Translations under genes and position numbers: made by a program | Assembly: GCF_900169165.1 (NCBI RefSeq) | Contig: NZ_FXYY01000012.1 | Span: 1 to 64,000, forward strand | Direction of reading: 5' to 3' | DNA: 64,000 bases | Source of the DNA: Brevibacterium linens ATCC 9172 | Lineage (GTDB): Bacteria > Actinomycetota > Actinomycetes > Actinomycetales > Brevibacteriaceae | Shown here: positions 1 through 10,209 of the stretch, piece by piece | How positions within the stretch are numbered: position 1 is the first letter of the stretch | How the letters are laid out: every line of letters starts with the position of its first letter | The notes under the pieces: model-generated | The model's database searches: none | What the model saw: the letters and a program-made list of their open reading frames with translations, nothing else | Told to the model about the DNA's origin: nothing

Positions 1-254
1 GCTAAGACTCGGTCCCAGGTGCCGTCGGCGGCGTAGCGGCGGTGACGTTTCCATACTGTCTGCCACGGCCCGAAATGCTCGCGCGGCAGGTCACGCCAGG
101 CGATGCCAGCGCGGTAGCGGTAGACGATTCCTTCGACGATTCGCCGGTTGTTCTCAAACGGTCGGGCTCTTTTGCCGACGTTTGAGGGCAGAAGTGGTTC
201 GATCTTCTCCCACTGCTCATCAGTGAAGACTCGGTGTCGTTGCTGTGTAGTCAC
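1..254 (-). CDS. IS5-family transposase, N-terminal part (cut by window edge)
   Basis: Reading from a GTG at 254 preceded by GGTGGAG gives 84 residues starting VTTQQRHRVFTDEQWEKIEP and continuing with RYRAGIAWRDLPREHFGPWQ, then WKRHRRYAADGTWDRVL. This is the characteristic N-terminal helix-turn-helix (DUF4096-type) segment of IS5/IS427-family DDE transposases, which cut and join element ends. There is no ATG start, so the frame is easy to miss. No stop or frameshift is visible in the part present. Whether the element is intact and active cannot be judged because the catalytic DDE domain is outside the window. Confidence 0.88.
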   Translation of the reverse strand, partial: MTTQQRHRVFTDEQWEKIEPLLPSNVGKRARPFENNRRIVEGIVYRYRAGIAWRDLPREHFGPWQTVWKRHRRYAADGTWDRVL

Positions 255-301
255 GTCTCCACCGTGCCAGTCCTGGAATGGTCAATAAAGGAGACACGCC
301 C
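1..301 (-). mobile_element. IS5-family (IS427-like) insertion sequence, 5' end only
   Basis: The element holds a transposase gene reading leftwards and runs off the window. Its outer end is a GC-rich terminal sequence at 290-301 (GGAGACACGCCC on the + strand), followed at once by TA (302-303) and G, so the junction reads C-TA-G. IS427-group elements insert at YTAR and duplicate the TA. The TA here is part of the stop codon of the neighbouring GntR gene. The other end lies outside the window, so TIR pairing and the second TA copy cannot be seen. Confidence 0.75.
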
Positions 302-981
302 TAGACGCCAGCCTGCTCTCCGAGCCCGGCACGGATGCGGCGGACGGCGTCGTCGAAGGATTCGTCGGTCACCTCGGCGGCGACTGCGGGGTCTCCGGCA
401 TCGACGGCGTCCATGAGTCGGCGCTGGTGCTTGAGCAGCGGCGCCTTGGCATCGGCCGCGATCTCCCGCCTCGCGCCGACGAGTTTGTACGCCCGGCAGC
501 GCAGCCACAGGGTCCGGATCGCCTCGACGAGGACGGGGTTGCCCGAGGCGGAGTAGATCGTCGCGAGCAGCTCCTCGTCGTGGTCGAGGTACTCCGAGGC
601 ATCGCCGGAGTCGAGCGCCGACTCCATCGCCGCGAACTCCTCGTCCAGGCGCGCCCGGCCCGCCTCATCGAGCTTCTGCGCGCCCCGGACCGTCGCTTCG
701 ACTTCGAGGATGCGGCGCACGGAATAGATCTGAAGCAGCTCCTCGGCGGTGAATTGCTTGACCACAGCCCCACGATGCGGACTGGTCTCGACGAGCCCGA
801 CCTCCTCGAGCCTGGCCAGTGACTCCCGTACGGGCATGACGCTCGTTCCGAGCGACGCCGCCAGCTGACGGATCCGCAATCGGTCTCCACTGCGATACTC
901 GCCGGAGAGGATGCTCGCCTGCAGCGCCTCGAACACCCGGTCCCCGATGCGCGGTCCGATCTCGGTCTGGGTCTCGCTCAT
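301..981 (-). CDS. GntR-family (FCD subfamily) transcriptional regulator
   Basis: About 226 residues from the ATG at 981 (an upstream in-frame start at 999 is also open). The N-terminal winged helix-turn-helix is seen in GDRVFEALQASILSGEYRSG through the recognition region VMPVRESLARLEEVGLV. A C-terminal helical FCD ligand domain follows, with acidic/His positions (DHDEELL, HQRRLMDAV) of the metal-binding pocket. Such proteins usually repress a neighbouring catabolic operon in response to an organic acid. The natural partner is not clear: purU and the sarcosine operon lie upstream on the same strand. The stop codon TAG is shared with the insertion-sequence junction, so the coding region appears complete although the IS sits exactly at its end. 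Confidence 0.85.
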   Translation of the reverse strand: MSETQTEIGPRIGDRVFEALQASILSGEYRSGDRLRIRQLAASLGTSVMPVRESLARLEEVGLVETSPHRGAVVKQFTAEELLQIYSVRRILEVEATVRGAQKLDEAGRARLDEEFAAMESALDSGDASEYLDHDEELLATIYSASGNPVLVEAIRTLWLRCRAYKLVGARREIAADAKAPLLKHQRRLMDAVDAGDPAVAAEVTDESFDDAVRRIRAGLGEQAGV

Positions 982-1056
982 AGTCGACAGTCTATCCACG
1001 CCGAGGCGGCATGCAGTGAGCCTGTGGACTCCGTCCCCCGGCGCGGTGAATATACC

Positions 1057-1126
1057 CCGACCGCTCAGGTTGCCGTCGACCGCTCACCGCATAACGCGGT
1101 ACAGCGACGGCAACCTGAGCGGTCGG
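1057..1126. terminator. 22-bp perfect inverted repeat downstream of purU
   Basis: The arms at 1057-1078 and 1105-1126 are exact reverse complements, with a 26-base loop that itself contains a small ACCGC/GCGGT hairpin (1086-1100). The 9-mer GACCGCTCA also recurs directly in the loop at 1078. The structure begins 14 bases after the purU stop codon and has no U-tract. It is probably the terminator of the sarcosine/serine operon; an intergenic repeat element is the alternative. Confidence 0.6.
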
Positions 1127-1139
1127 TGAGGAAGAAGGC

Positions 1140-1994
1140 TCAGCGCAGGACGATGGTCCTCTTGCCCGAGAGGAACACGCGGCCGTCGCAGTGCCACTTC
1201 ACGGCGTTGGACAGCGCCTTGCACTCGGCATCGCGGCCGGCCGCGACGAGGTCCTCGGGAGTGAAGGCATGGTCGACCTCGACGAGCTGCTGGGCGATGA
1301 TCGGACCCTCGTCGAGTTCGGAGTTGACGAAGTGCGCGGTCGCCCCGACGGTCTTGACCCCGCGCTCCCACGCCTGGTGGTAGGGCTTCGCCCCCTTGAA
1401 CGACGGCAGGAACGAGTGGTGGATGTTGATGGCCCGTCCGGTGAGTTCGCGGGCGAGGTCGTCGGAGAGGATCTGCATATAGCGGGCGAGCACCACGAGG
1501 TCGACCTCGAAACGGTCGACGAGTTCGAGCAGCTTCGCTTCGGCCTCGGGCTTCGACTCCTTCGTCACGGGGATCCGGAAGAAGGGGATGTGGTGCCATT
1601 CGACGAGCTCCCGATGGTCGGGGTGGTTCGACACGACCGCGGCGATCTCGATCGGCAGCTCGCCGACCCGGGCCCGGAAGAGCAGGTCGTTGAGGCAGTG
1701 CTCGAACTTCGAGACCATGATGAACACCCGTCGCTTCTGACCCTGCGGCCACAGCTGCCAGGTCGCACCGAACTCCTCGCCGAGGGCCTCGAAGTCGCTG
1801 CGCAGCGCTTCGATCCCGTTGCCGGGCTCGTCGGAGACGCTGAAGTCGATGCGCAGGAACAGCTGCTGGGTCGACTGGTCATCGAACTGTTTGAGTTCCT
1901 TGATATCGCCGCCGTGGGTGAGCAGAGCGCCGGTCACCGAGTGGAGGATGCCGGGGCGCTCAGCGCATTCGAGGGTGAAGATGTAGTCCTGCAT
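1140..1994 (-). CDS. purU: Formyltetrahydrofolate deformylase
   Basis: PurU hydrolyses 10-formyltetrahydrofolate to formate and tetrahydrofolate. The 284-residue product starts at the ATG at 1994 (AGGAAG upstream). An ACT regulatory domain is at residues 1-80 (DYIFTLECAERPGILHSVTG), then a formyltransferase-like catalytic domain with INIHHSFLPSFKGAKPY and the GATAHFV-ELDEGPII segment holding the catalytic Asn/His/Asp set. Length matches the family. It lies 82 bases after sdaA on the same strand and is likely the last gene of the glyA-sox operon. There it would drain one-carbon units made when sarcosine is oxidised and return free folate. Confidence 0.93.
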   Translation of the reverse strand: MQDYIFTLECAERPGILHSVTGALLTHGGDIKELKQFDDQSTQQLFLRIDFSVSDEPGNGIEALRSDFEALGEEFGATWQLWPQGQKRRVFIMVSKFEHCLNDLLFRARVGELPIEIAAVVSNHPDHRELVEWHHIPFFRIPVTKESKPEAEAKLLELVDRFEVDLVVLARYMQILSDDLARELTGRAINIHHSFLPSFKGAKPYHQAWERGVKTVGATAHFVNSELDEGPIIAQQLVEVDHAFTPEDLVAAGRDAECKALSNAVKWHCDGRVFLSGKRTIVLR

Positions 1995-2076
1995 GTCTGA
2001 ATCTTCCTGTTCAGTAGTGCCGAGTCCGGGGTGGTGCAATATCTGCAGGCGGCGCGAAAACTGGGAATCGTGCCGA

Positions 2077-3537
2077 TCAGCATTCGATGACATTGACGGC
2101 GAGTCCGCCGCGCGATGTCTCCTTGTACTTCGATTTCATATCGGCTCCAGTCTGCCGCATGGTCTCGATCGCCTGGTCGAGACTCACCCGATGGGAGCCG
2201 TCACCGTGCATGGCCAGCCGAGCCGCATTGATCGCCTTCACCGAGGCGATGGCGTTGCGTTCGATGCACGGCACCTGCACAAGGCCGCCGACCGGATCGC
2301 AGGTCAGCCCGAGGTTGTGCTCGAGTCCGATCTCGGCGGCGTTCTCCACCTGCTCCGGTGTTCCGCCGAGCACGGCGCACAGTCCTGCGGCAGCCATCGC
2401 GCAGGCCGATCCGACCTCCCCCTGGCAGCCCACCTCGGCGCCGGAGATCGAAGCATTGCGCTTGAACAGGATTCCGATGGCCCCGGCAGTGAGCAGGAAT
2501 CGCACGACGGCATCGTCCGACACGCTCGCATCGCCCACGCCGTCGCTCCCGCCGATGACGAACCGGTCCATATAGTGCAGCACCGCGGGAATGATGCCCG
2601 CGGCCCCGTTCGTCGGTGCGGTGACGATGCGTCCGCCCGAGGCGTTCTCCTCGTTGACGGCCAGCGCGTAGAGGTTGACCCATTCGAGGGCGTCGAGGGA
2701 GCCCGATGCCCGATAGTCCGCGGCTTCGAGCTTTGCCTTCAGTTCCGGGGCGCGGCGGCTCACCTTGAGTCCGCCGGGCAGCGTCGTCTCGGCGCGGGTG
2801 CAGCCGTTGTGCACGCATTCGCGCATCACCGCCCAGATCTCGAGCAGTCGGGCCCGCAGGGTCTCATCAGTCTGGCGGGCTCGTTCGTTGACCGCCATGA
2901 GATCGGCGATGGACAGTCCGTGCGCCCGGCACTGTGCAAGCAGCTCATCGGCGGTGGAGAATTCGATGACGTCACCGTCCCGCGCTGATCCCCGCGCACT
3001 GTCCTCGCCGGATCCGGGACCGCTCGCGGCCGCGTCGATCGCCTCGGCGGCGTCCTTCTCCGCGGCGAGCTCCTCGGCGGTGACGACGAAGCCCCCGCCC
3101 ACCGAGTAGTACTCGCGCTCGATGAGCTCACCGGCCGCCTCGGCGCTGATGCGCATCCCATTGGGATGGCCGGGCAGGGATTCACGCAGGTGCAGCGTGA
3201 GGTCCGATCGAACATCGAAGGGCACATCCCTTCGCCCGCCGAGGTTGAGCGTCCCTTCCTCGCGGACCCTGGCGACCAGCGGGCCCACGGAATCCGGGTC
3301 GAGCGTCTCCGGTTCCTTCCCGCTCAGTCCGGCCAGCACGGCGGAGTCCGAGCCGTGCCCGATTCCCGTCGCCCCCAGCGACCCGAAGAGACCGACCCGG
3401 ATCGCGTCGACGCGATCGAGCAGACCCTCTGCGGCGAGTTCGTCGACGAAGCGCACCGCCGCACGCATCGGTCCCACCGTGTGCGAGGAGGAGGGCCCGA
3501 TGCCGATCGAGAACAGATCGAGGACCCCGAGTGCCAT
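2077..3537 (-). CDS. sdaA: L-serine ammonia-lyase (iron-sulfur type)
   Basis: Converts L-serine to pyruvate and ammonia. The 486-residue protein is the fused single-chain type: an N-terminal beta domain (GPSSSHT at 14-20) and a C-terminal alpha domain with three cysteines expected to bind the 4Fe-4S cluster (C371 in [12 protein letters not shown]413 in LTCDPVGG, C424 in VPCIERN). The start ATG at 3537 shares one base with the soxG stop (TGATG), so translation is coupled. Position after glyA and soxBDAG indicates that serine made from sarcosine-derived glycine is passed on to pyruvate. Confidence 0.95.
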   Translation of the reverse strand: MALGVLDLFSIGIGPSSSHTVGPMRAAVRFVDELAAEGLLDRVDAIRVGLFGSLGATGIGHGSDSAVLAGLSGKEPETLDPDSVGPLVARVREEGTLNLGGRRDVPFDVRSDLTLHLRESLPGHPNGMRISAEAAGELIEREYYSVGGGFVVTAEELAAEKDAAEAIDAAASGPGSGEDSARGSARDGDVIEFSTADELLAQCRAHGLSIADLMAVNERARQTDETLRARLLEIWAVMRECVHNGCTRAETTLPGGLKVSRRAPELKAKLEAADYRASGSLDALEWVNLYALAVNEENASGGRIVTAPTNGAAGIIPAVLHYMDRFVIGGSDGVGDASVSDDAVVRFLLTAGAIGILFKRNASISGAEVGCQGEVGSACAMAAAGLCAVLGGTPEQVENAAEIGLEHNLGLTCDPVGGLVQVPCIERNAIASVKAINAARLAMHGDGSHRVSLDQAIETMRQTGADMKSKYKETSRGGLAVNVIEC

Positions 3538-4235
3538 CAGCCGGCGCCCCCTTCAGAACCCGCCGACGAGCCGTCCGCACCGGCCGCCGCCGCATCCTCA
3601 TCGAGGAATTCGGCCATTCCGTCGAGCAGCCAGCGGACCGTGAAGTCTGCGAAGCTCGCTCGCGGGTAGACACGGTATTCGAGCACCGAGGAGTGATGGA
3701 GGATGACCGGCACCGGGCCGAGCGAGGTCACGATCGCCGTGCCGACGCCGAAGGCCCGCGGGTGGAGGTCGGCGCGGCAGCTCTTCTCGAGCACCTCGCG
3801 AGCCTTGGACCCGCTCAGCTGCAGGATGGTGCGGTTGGCCGAGAGGTCGAGGGCCTGCCCGGGCAGTCCTGCGAGTCCCGCCTCGGCGACGAGGGTCTCT
3901 CCCGGCTGCTGCTGGCGGGAGACGTCGACGGCGAGGAACTCGTCGGGGCTCAGCCACAGGACGTGCAGACCTGCCTGGTCCCCGGTGACCTCGCCGACGC
4001 GGCGCGGCAGGGGCAGACCGAAGGTGTCCTCGAGGGACTTCCACGATGCGGAGTCCGGTTCGGCGCGCAGCCCGAGCTGCACGGAGAACGGCAGTTCGCG
4101 CAGGGCCACTGCCTTGCCGCCGGCCTGGCTGGCCGCGGCCATCTCACGGCTGAGGTGGGCGGCCGGGGAGACACGCAGATCGTCGAGGCCCGCGGTCGAC
4201 TTCGCAGGTGAAGTGGTGTAGGTGGTGTCAGCCAT
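3537..4235 (-). CDS. soxG: Sarcosine oxidase gamma subunit
   Basis: Small subunit of heterotetrameric sarcosine oxidase, which oxidatively demethylates sarcosine to glycine, hydrogen peroxide and 5,10-methylene-tetrahydrofolate (or formaldehyde). About 232 residues from the ATG at 4235. It has the aminomethyltransferase-like fold pattern ([61 protein letters not shown]). An acidic, alanine-rich tail of roughly 25 residues ([13 protein letters not shown]...) extends the C-terminus. The start overlaps the end of soxA by 8 bases and the stop overlaps the sdaA start by 1 base. Identity rests on both sequence and conserved gene order. Confidence 0.92.
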   Translation of the reverse strand: MADTTYTTSPAKSTAGLDDLRVSPAAHLSREMAAASQAGGKAVALRELPFSVQLGLRAEPDSASWKSLEDTFGLPLPRRVGEVTGDQAGLHVLWLSPDEFLAVDVSRQQQPGETLVAEAGLAGLPGQALDLSANRTILQLSGSKAREVLEKSCRADLHPRAFGVGTAIVTSLGPVPVILHHSSVLEYRVYPRASFADFTVRWLLDGMAEFLDEDAAAAGADGSSAGSEGGAG

Positions 4236-7152
4236 CGCGGCGGTTTCCTTCCGGATCGTAGAAGACGGGCGAGGTGATCTCGACATCGATCAAGGTGTCT
4301 CCCAGCGGGGACTGAACGATCTCACCTTCACGGTTGCGGCCGTTCTCGACGAGCGCGAGACCGAACGGACGGTCGAGGCTCGGCGAGATATAGGACGAGG
4401 TGACGTGGCCGATCATCGGCACCGGTCCGTTCTCCGGTGTGACGGGAGTGCCCGCAGCGATGAGCTGGGCGCCCTCGGCCAGGCGGGTCGTGCCGTCGAC
4501 GGGCAGCACTCCGACGAGGTGCTTGCGGTCCTCACGGGCCGTGTCGACCCGGGAGTAGGAGCGTTTGCCGATGAAGTCCTTGACCTTCGACACGATCCAC
4601 TCCATGCCCGCGTCGGCAGGCGTCACGGTGCCGTCGGTGTCCTGACCGACGATGATGAAGCCCTTCTCGGCACGCAGCACGTGCATGACCTCGGTGCCGT
4701 ACGGGGTGATGTCGAACTCGGCCCCCGCCTCGGCGACGGCCTCCCAGACGGTCAGCCCGTAGAACGTGTCGACGTTGATCTCGAAGGCGAGCTCACCGGA
4801 GAACGAGATCCGGCAGATACGGGCGGGAATGCCGCTCGCCAGCGTCGTCTCACGGAAGCCCATGAACTCGAAGGCGTCGTTGGAGACGTCGAGGTTCGGG
4901 GCGACCTTCGCGATGACGTCGCGCGACCGGGGGCCGGCCACGGCGACGGTCGACCACTGTTCGGTCACCGAGGTGAAGACGACGTCGAGGTCCGGCCATT
5001 CGGTCTGATGCCATTCCTCGAGCCATTCGAGGACGGTCGCCGCTCCGCCGGTGGTCGTCGTCATGTAGTAGCGGTCCTCGGCCACGCGCAGGGTCACCCC
5101 GTCGTCGAAGATCATGCCGTCGGGCTTGCACATCAGCCCGTAGCGACCCTTGCCGACCTTGAGCTTCTTGAAGCCATTCGTGTAGATCTGGCCGAGGAAC
5201 TCTCCGGCGTCGGCCCCGCGGATCTCGATCTTGCCGAGCGTCGAGGCGTCCTGGAAGCCGACGGATTCGCGCACGGCCTTGCCCTCGCGCAGCACCGCCG
5301 CCTCCATGTCCTCACCCGGCTTCGGGTAGTACCAGGGCCGCTTCCACTGACCGACGTCTTCGAACTCGGCGCCGTGGGCGACGTGCCAAGGGTGGATCGA
5401 GGTGACGCGGGCGGGATCGAAGAGTTCGCCCTTACGCCGTCCGGCCAGTGCCGCGAAGGGCACCGGGGCGAAGGGGGCGCGGAAGGTCGTGTGCCCGACC
5501 TGACCGAGGTCGTCGGCCTCCCCCAGCACCGAGGCGATCGCGCCGATCGCGTTGACCGCGGAGGTCTTGCCCTGATCGTTCGCCGTCGAGATCGAGGTGT
5601 AGCGCTTGATGTGTTCGACCGAACGCATGCCTGCGCCCATCGCCCGCTGCACATCGGCGACGGTCTGGTCACGCTGGAAGTCGATGAAATGCGTGGTCAG
5701 GTTCGGATCGTCCTGCGCGGAGGTGACCAGCCACAGCGGACGGGCCGGAGCATACGCCGTCGGCGAGGCGGCGGGGACGGCGAGGGCGGCCGGGAAACCG
5801 GTGCGGTTCGCCGCCTGGCTGCCTGCCTCGGCGCCCTGCCGCAGAGCCGCCTCGAGGGAATAGTCCCCGGTCACTGCTCCGACCGTGAACTGGTCACGCA
5901 CGGGCGTCGTCGGCACGAAGGCCGCGATGTCGACATTCCAGTGGATTGCGCCCTTGCGCTGACCGTGCAGGTGGATGACCGGTGAATGCCCGCCGGATAC
6001 GGCGAGCAGGTCGACGGCGATGCTCTCACCGTTCTCGGCTGCGACGGCGTCGGCGTCGAGCTCGGCGACGGTGAGGGAGCTGATGCGTCCGGAGGGCCCA
6101 TCACCGGCGGTGCCGGTGACGGCGGAACCGAGGATGAGCCGGGTGCCCGTGGCTGCGGTGACGGATTCTGCGATCGCCGAGGCGGTCGGACGGGAATCGA
6201 TGACCGCGGGGACGGTGATGCCTGCCGCGTGGAGGTCGGTGACGAGGTCATAGGCGGAGTCGTTCGTCGTCGCCACGGCCACGTTCTGCCCTGCGGCGAC
6301 CCCGTAGCGGCCAAGGTAGGTGCGCACGGCCGAGGCCAGCATGATGCCGGGGCGGTCGTTGTCGGCGAAGACGATCGGACGGTCGTGAGAGCCGGTGGCG
6401 AGCACGACCTGACCGGCGCGAATGTGCCAGACCTTCTGCCGCACTCCGTGGCCGCCGGCGGCGGCAACCGCGTCGGTGCGGTCTTCGAGGGCGACGAAGT
6501 AGTTCGAGTCGTAGCTGCCGAAGACCGTGGTGTTCGGGACATAGGTGAGTTCTTCGTGCTCGGCGAATCCGGCGACGGTGGACTCGACCCACTCCAGGGC
6601 GTCGACGTCGTCGATGGTCTCGGCCGTGGCCGGTCCCGCCGCCAGCAGCGAGCCGCCGGGCAGCGACTGGTCGTCGAGGAGCAGGGTACGGGCACCGGAC
6701 TTGCCGGCCTCACGTGCGGCGGCGAGTCCGGCGGGGCCAGCGCCGACGATGAGGACGTCGGTGTGCACATGCTTGTGCTCGTAGGTCAGTTCGTCCTGGC
6801 CGGGGTCGAGGATGCCGAGTCCGGCGAGGTAGTCGGCCTCGAGCCCTTCGGCGATGGCGACGCGGGTGGCGGGCAGCATCGACTCGGAGACGTCTCCGGA
6901 GAACCGGGAGTGCACGCGCACGAGCGCATTGGACTCCTCGACGCCGGCGCCGAGGATGCCGCGGGCGCGTCCGAGGTAGGTCGAATTGCCGCAGTCGATG
7001 CGGCCGGAGGCGATCAGCGCGCTGGCGATCGTGTCACCGGCGAAGCCCGAGTAGGCCTGTCCGTCGACGGTGAAGTCGATCGGGCGGGTGGTGTCGATGC
7101 CGGTGGCAGAGGGCAGACGAGACGCGGAGTGCAGACGGGTGGTGTTCGTCAT
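4228..7152 (-). CDS. soxA: Sarcosine oxidase alpha subunit
   Basis: The 974-residue subunit binds NAD+ and the folate acceptor. An N-terminal 2Fe-2S-ferredoxin-like segment ([20 protein letters not shown]) is followed by a dinucleotide-binding domain ([20 protein letters not shown] at 137-142). The C-terminal half resembles the T-protein of glycine cleavage ([54 protein letters not shown]) and receives the methyl carbon on tetrahydrofolate. Start at the ATG at 7152, which overlaps the soxD stop by four bases (ATGA). Length and domain order match the family. It is the largest gene of the tetramer-encoding block B-D-A-G. Confidence 0.96.
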   Translation of the reverse strand: MTNTTRLHSASRLPSATGIDTTRPIDFTVDGQAYSGFAGDTIASALIASGRIDCGNSTYLGRARGILGAGVEESNALVRVHSRFSGDVSESMLPATRVAIAEGLEADYLAGLGILDPGQDELTYEHKHVHTDVLIVGAGPAGLAAAREAGKSGARTLLLDDQSLPGGSLLAAGPATAETIDDVDALEWVESTVAGFAEHEELTYVPNTTVFGSYDSNYFVALEDRTDAVAAAGGHGVRQKVWHIRAGQVVLATGSHDRPIVFADNDRPGIMLASAVRTYLGRYGVAAGQNVAVATTNDSAYDLVTDLHAAGITVPAVIDSRPTASAIAESVTAATGTRLILGSAVTGTAGDGPSGRISSLTVAELDADAVAAENGESIAVDLLAVSGGHSPVIHLHGQRKGAIHWNVDIAAFVPTTPVRDQFTVGAVTGDYSLEAALRQGAEAGSQAANRTGFPAALAVPAASPTAYAPARPLWLVTSAQDDPNLTTHFIDFQRDQTVADVQRAMGAGMRSVEHIKRYTSISTANDQGKTSAVNAIGAIASVLGEADDLGQVGHTTFRAPFAPVPFAALAGRRKGELFDPARVTSIHPWHVAHGAEFEDVGQWKRPWYYPKPGEDMEAAVLREGKAVRESVGFQDASTLGKIEIRGADAGEFLGQIYTNGFKKLKVGKGRYGLMCKPDGMIFDDGVTLRVAEDRYYMTTTTGGAATVLEWLEEWHQTEWPDLDVVFTSVTEQWSTVAVAGPRSRDVIAKVAPNLDVSNDAFEFMGFRETTLASGIPARICRISFSGELAFEINVDTFYGLTVWEAVAEAGAEFDITPYGTEVMHVLRAEKGFIIVGQDTDGTVTPADAGMEWIVSKVKDFIGKRSYSRVDTAREDRKHLVGVLPVDGTTRLAEGAQLIAAGTPVTPENGPVPMIGHVTSSYISPSLDRPFGLALVENGRNREGEIVQSPLGDTLIDVEITSPVFYDPEGNRRDG

Positions 7153-7439
7153 CGAACCTCTCCTTGTGTGTCGGGACGGGGCGAGCCGATCGGGTAGATC
7201 GCGGTGAAGTCGTAGGTGGCCGTGTCGCGGACGGCATTGAACCACTTCCGGCAGCCGGCGCTGTGGCTCCACATCTCGGCGAAGGCACCGCGGCTGTTCT
7301 CACGGTAGAAGAGGTACTCGGCCCATTCCCTGTCGGTCAGGGCGTACGGGTCGTCGGGGTAGGCAACGTGGGCCTGTCCGCCGTAGTGGAATTCGGTTTC
7401 GTCGCGTGGCCCGCAGTTCGGGCAGTGGATGAGCAGCAT
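7149..7439 (-). CDS. soxD: Sarcosine oxidase delta subunit (zinc subunit)
   Basis: A 96-residue protein starting [17 protein letters not shown]. The zinc ligands known from characterised enzymes (Cys6, Cys9, His59, Cys63) are all at exactly those positions (CPNC at 6-9, H59 and C63 in [11 protein letters not shown]). The protein caps and stabilises the sarcosine oxidase tetramer. It lies 22 bases after soxB and overlaps soxA by four bases. Confidence 0.96.
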   Translation of the reverse strand: MLLIHCPNCGPRDETEFHYGGQAHVAYPDDPYALTDREWAEYLFYRENSRGAFAEMWSHSAGCRKWFNAVRDTATYDFTAIYPIGSPRPDTQGEVR

Positions 7440-7461
7440 GTCGGTGTCTCTTTCCTTCCGC

Positions 7462-8679
7462 TCAGTGGGCCACGGCTGCGGCGCCGTGTTCGTCGATGAG
7501 GTGACCGGTTTCGAAGCGGTCGAGGGCGAATGGGGCGTTGAGCGGGTGGGGTTCGTCGTTCGCGATGGTGTGGGCGTAGGTGAAGCCCGCCGCCGGTGTT
7601 CCCTTGAAGCCGCCGGTGCCCCAGCCGCAGTTGGCGTAGAGTCCGTCGACCTCGGTCTTCGACACGATCGGTGAGGCGTCGAGGGTGACGTCGACGTTGC
7701 CGCCCCAGGTGCGCAGCACATGGGCGCGGGCGAAGATCGGGAAGAGCTCGACCGCGGCGGCCAGCTGTTCCTCGATGACGTGGAAGCCGCCTCGTTGGCC
7801 GTATCCGTTGTAGGAGTCGACGCCGGCGCCCATGACGAGTTCGCCCTTGTGCGCCTGGGAGACGTAGACGTGGACGTGGTTGGACATGACCACGGTCGGG
7901 TGCACGGGTTCGAAGAGTTCGGAGACCAGCGCCTGCAGCGGGTGGGTCTGGATCGGCAGGCGGATCCCGGCCATGTCGGCGAGCACCGAGGAGTCCCCGG
8001 CCACGGCCAACGCGACCTTCTCGGTGGCGATCGGTCCGCGGTTCGTCTGCACGCCGACGACCTGATCGCCGATGCGTTCGATGCCGGTGACTTCGCAGTT
8101 CTGGATGATGTCGACACCCATTTCGTCGGCCTTGCGGGCGAAGGCCCAGGCGACGTGATCGTGCTTGGCGATGCCGGCACGCGGCTGATAGGTGCCGCCC
8201 ATCACGGGGTAGCGGAGGTCGTCGCCGATGTTGATGATCGGGCAGACTTCCTTGACTTGGCTTGCATCGAGCCATTCGGCGTCGACGCCGTTGAGCGTGT
8301 TCGCATTCACCCGTCGCTGGGATTCGCGGACATCCTGGAGGGTGTGGGCGAGGTTGAGCACACCGCGCTGGGAGAAGAGGAAGTCGTAGTCGAGCTCTTC
8401 GGGCAGCTGCTCCCAGAGCTTGAGGGACTTCTCGTAGATCGCGGCGGATTCGTCCCATAGGTAGTTCGAGCGGATGATCGTCGTGTTGCGGGCCATGTTG
8501 CCCCCGGCGAGCCAGCCGCGTTCGAGAATGGCGATGTTCGTCATTCCGTGGTTCTTCGCCAGGTAGTAGGCGGTGGCCAGGCCGTGTCCGCCGCCGCCGA
8601 CGATGACGGCTTCATAGGACTTCTTCGGCTCCGGGTTGCGCCACAGGAAGTCGGGGTGTTCGGGAAGCTGGTCAGCCAT
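7462..8679 (-). CDS. soxB: Sarcosine oxidase beta subunit
   Basis: Catalytic flavoprotein of heterotetrameric sarcosine oxidase; it carries FAD at the amine-oxidising site and covalent FMN. The 405-residue chain has the N-terminal [14 protein letters not shown] nucleotide-binding motif (28-41). His173 (in [11 protein letters not shown]) coincides with the residue to which FMN is covalently attached in characterised enzymes. The C-terminal [16 protein letters not shown] segment is typical of the glycine-oxidase/sarcosine-oxidase fold. Its ATG shares one base with the glyA stop (TGATG), so glyA is translated immediately upstream in the same message. Confidence 0.96.
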   Translation of the reverse strand: MADQLPEHPDFLWRNPEPKKSYEAVIVGGGGHGLATAYYLAKNHGMTNIAILERGWLAGGNMARNTTIIRSNYLWDESAAIYEKSLKLWEQLPEELDYDFLFSQRGVLNLAHTLQDVRESQRRVNANTLNGVDAEWLDASQVKEVCPIINIGDDLRYPVMGGTYQPRAGIAKHDHVAWAFARKADEMGVDIIQNCEVTGIERIGDQVVGVQTNRGPIATEKVALAVAGDSSVLADMAGIRLPIQTHPLQALVSELFEPVHPTVVMSNHVHVYVSQAHKGELVMGAGVDSYNGYGQRGGFHVIEEQLAAAVELFPIFARAHVLRTWGGNVDVTLDASPIVSKTEVDGLYANCGWGTGGFKGTPAAGFTYAHTIANDEPHPLNAPFALDRFETGHLIDEHGAAAVAH

Positions 8680-10073
8680 CAGCGTGCTCCGATCTCGGTG
8701 AGGGTGGGGTACAGGGGGTGGTCGTTCGCCAGTCGGGTGACGCTTGCGCTCAGTTCGGCGATGATCTCCGGGCTTGCGCCGTTGTCGTCGGTGCCGGCCT
8801 TGAGCGCTTGCGCGATGATGTCGGCGACCTCGACGAAGGCTGCGGAACCGAAGCCGCGGCTGGCCAGTGCCGGGGTGCCGATCCGCAGTCCGGAGGTGAC
8901 CATCGGCGGTCGGGGGTCATCGGGGACGGCGTTGCGGTTGACGGTGATGCCGATCTGGGCGAGCAGATCTTCGGCCTGGGCTCCGTCGAGGGTCGAGTTG
9001 CGCAGATCGACGAGGACGAGGTGGACGTCGGTGCCGCCGGTGAGGACGGAGATCCCGCGCTCGGCGACATCGCTTTCGGTCAGGCGGCGGGCGAGTTCAG
9101 AAGCCCCGGCCAGGGTCCGCTTCTGCTTGTCGACGAACGTGTCGGTGGCGGCCAGGCCGAAGGCCACGGCCTTGCCGGCGATCACGTGTTCGAGGGGTCC
9201 GCCCTGCTGACCGGGGAAGACGGCGGAGTTGATCTTCTTTGCGATGTCCGCGTCATTGGTGAGGATGATGCCGCCTCGGGGGCCGCCGAGGGTCTTGTGC
9301 GTCGTCGAGGACACGACGTGGGCGTGCGGGACCGGTGAGGGGTGGAGTCCGGCGGCGACGAGTCCGGCGAAGTGGGCCATGTCGACCATGAGGTAGGCAC
9401 CGACGGAGTCGGCGATGCGGCGGAACTCGGCGAAGTCGAGCTGCCGGGTGTAGGCCGACCAGCCGGCGACGATGAGCTTCGGCTGGTGTTCCTGAGCGAG
9501 GCGTTCGACTTCGGCCATGTCGACGCGTCCGGTGTCGTCGAGACCGTAGGGGACGATCGAGTAGAGGCGGCCGGAGAAGTTGATCTTCATTCCGTGGGTG
9601 AGGTGGCCGCCGTGAGCGAGGTTGAGTCCGAGGACGGTGTCGCCGGGACGGATGAGGGCGTGCATGACCGAGGCGTTGGCCTGAGCACCGGAGTGCGGCT
9701 GGACGTTGGCGTATGCGGCGCCGAAGAGGGCCTTGACGCGGTCGATGGCGATGCGTTCGATCTCATCGACGTGTTCGCAGCCACCGTAGTAGCGGCGGCC
9801 CGGGTAGCCCTCGGCGTACTTGTTCGTGAGCACCGATCCTTGAGCCTCCATGACTGCCGCGGCGGTGTGGTTCTCCGAGGCGATCATCTCCAGGCCCTCG
9901 CGCTGCCGGGCCAGTTCGGCGTCGATGAAGCCGGCGATGGAGGGATCGAGTTCGGCGATCGGAGTGCTCAGTTCGACGGGTTCACGGCTGGGGAACGTCT
10001 CGGCGGAAGCGCCCGCCGAGGCATCGGGCGTGGCGGTGTCATCGACGGCGGGAGCCGCGAGCTGCTCTGTCAT
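8679..10073 (-). CDS. glyA: Serine hydroxymethyltransferase
   Basis: PLP enzyme joining glycine and 5,10-methylene-tetrahydrofolate to give serine. About 464 residues from the ATG at 10073 (GAAGGAG 7 bases upstream). Seen: [30 protein letters not shown] (active-site segment), [18 protein letters not shown], and the PLP-lysine motif [16 protein letters not shown] 40-residue low-complexity N-terminal extension precedes the conserved start of the fold. As first gene of the sox operon it would turn both products of sarcosine oxidation, glycine and the C1 unit, into serine. A second housekeeping glyA elsewhere in the genome is expected but not visible here. Confidence 0.95.
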   Translation of the reverse strand: MTEQLAAPAVDDTATPDASAGASAETFPSREPVELSTPIAELDPSIAGFIDAELARQREGLEMIASENHTAAAVMEAQGSVLTNKYAEGYPGRRYYGGCEHVDEIERIAIDRVKALFGAAYANVQPHSGAQANASVMHALIRPGDTVLGLNLAHGGHLTHGMKINFSGRLYSIVPYGLDDTGRVDMAEVERLAQEHQPKLIVAGWSAYTRQLDFAEFRRIADSVGAYLMVDMAHFAGLVAAGLHPSPVPHAHVVSSTTHKTLGGPRGGIILTNDADIAKKINSAVFPGQQGGPLEHVIAGKAVAFGLAATDTFVDKQKRTLAGASELARRLTESDVAERGISVLTGGTDVHLVLVDLRNSTLDGAQAEDLLAQIGITVNRNAVPDDPRPPMVTSGLRIGTPALASRGFGSAAFVEVADIIAQALKAGTDDNGASPEIIAELSASVTRLANDHPLYPTLTEIGAR

Positions 10074-10121
10074 GGATCTCCTTCGATCGGTGCCGATCAG
10101 CCGACCTCGTCTGATCAGCAA

Positions 10122-10175
10122 CTAATATATCAGATGCGTTCCTGTAGTGTAGGCAGAGAGATCCAGCCGACGCAA
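10122..10175 (-). promoter_or_regulatory. Candidate glyA-sox promoter and operator
   Basis: On the minus strand a TTGCGT element (10170-10175) and TACACT (10146-10151) are separated by 18 bases, a plausible vegetative promoter. Just downstream of the expected start point is the 12-bp near-palindrome CTGATATATTAG (10122-10133), the only AT-rich stretch in the 136-bp divergent gap. It is the best candidate site for the adjacent GntR protein; repression by blocking transcription start is inference. Confidence 0.5.
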
Positions 10176-10209
10176 TACGTTGTCCGCAAAGAGTTCGAGG
10201 AGTCTTCTC

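Noticed and set aside
4222-5985. Long + strand open frame (587 codons) opposite soxA
   Set aside because: It mirrors the soxA codons in a GC-rich genome, has Arg/Gly/Val-rich composition and no recognisable domain; soxA is certain.
10074-10209. Glycine riboswitch before glyA
   Set aside because: The gap is only 136 bases and lacks the conserved glycine aptamer core.
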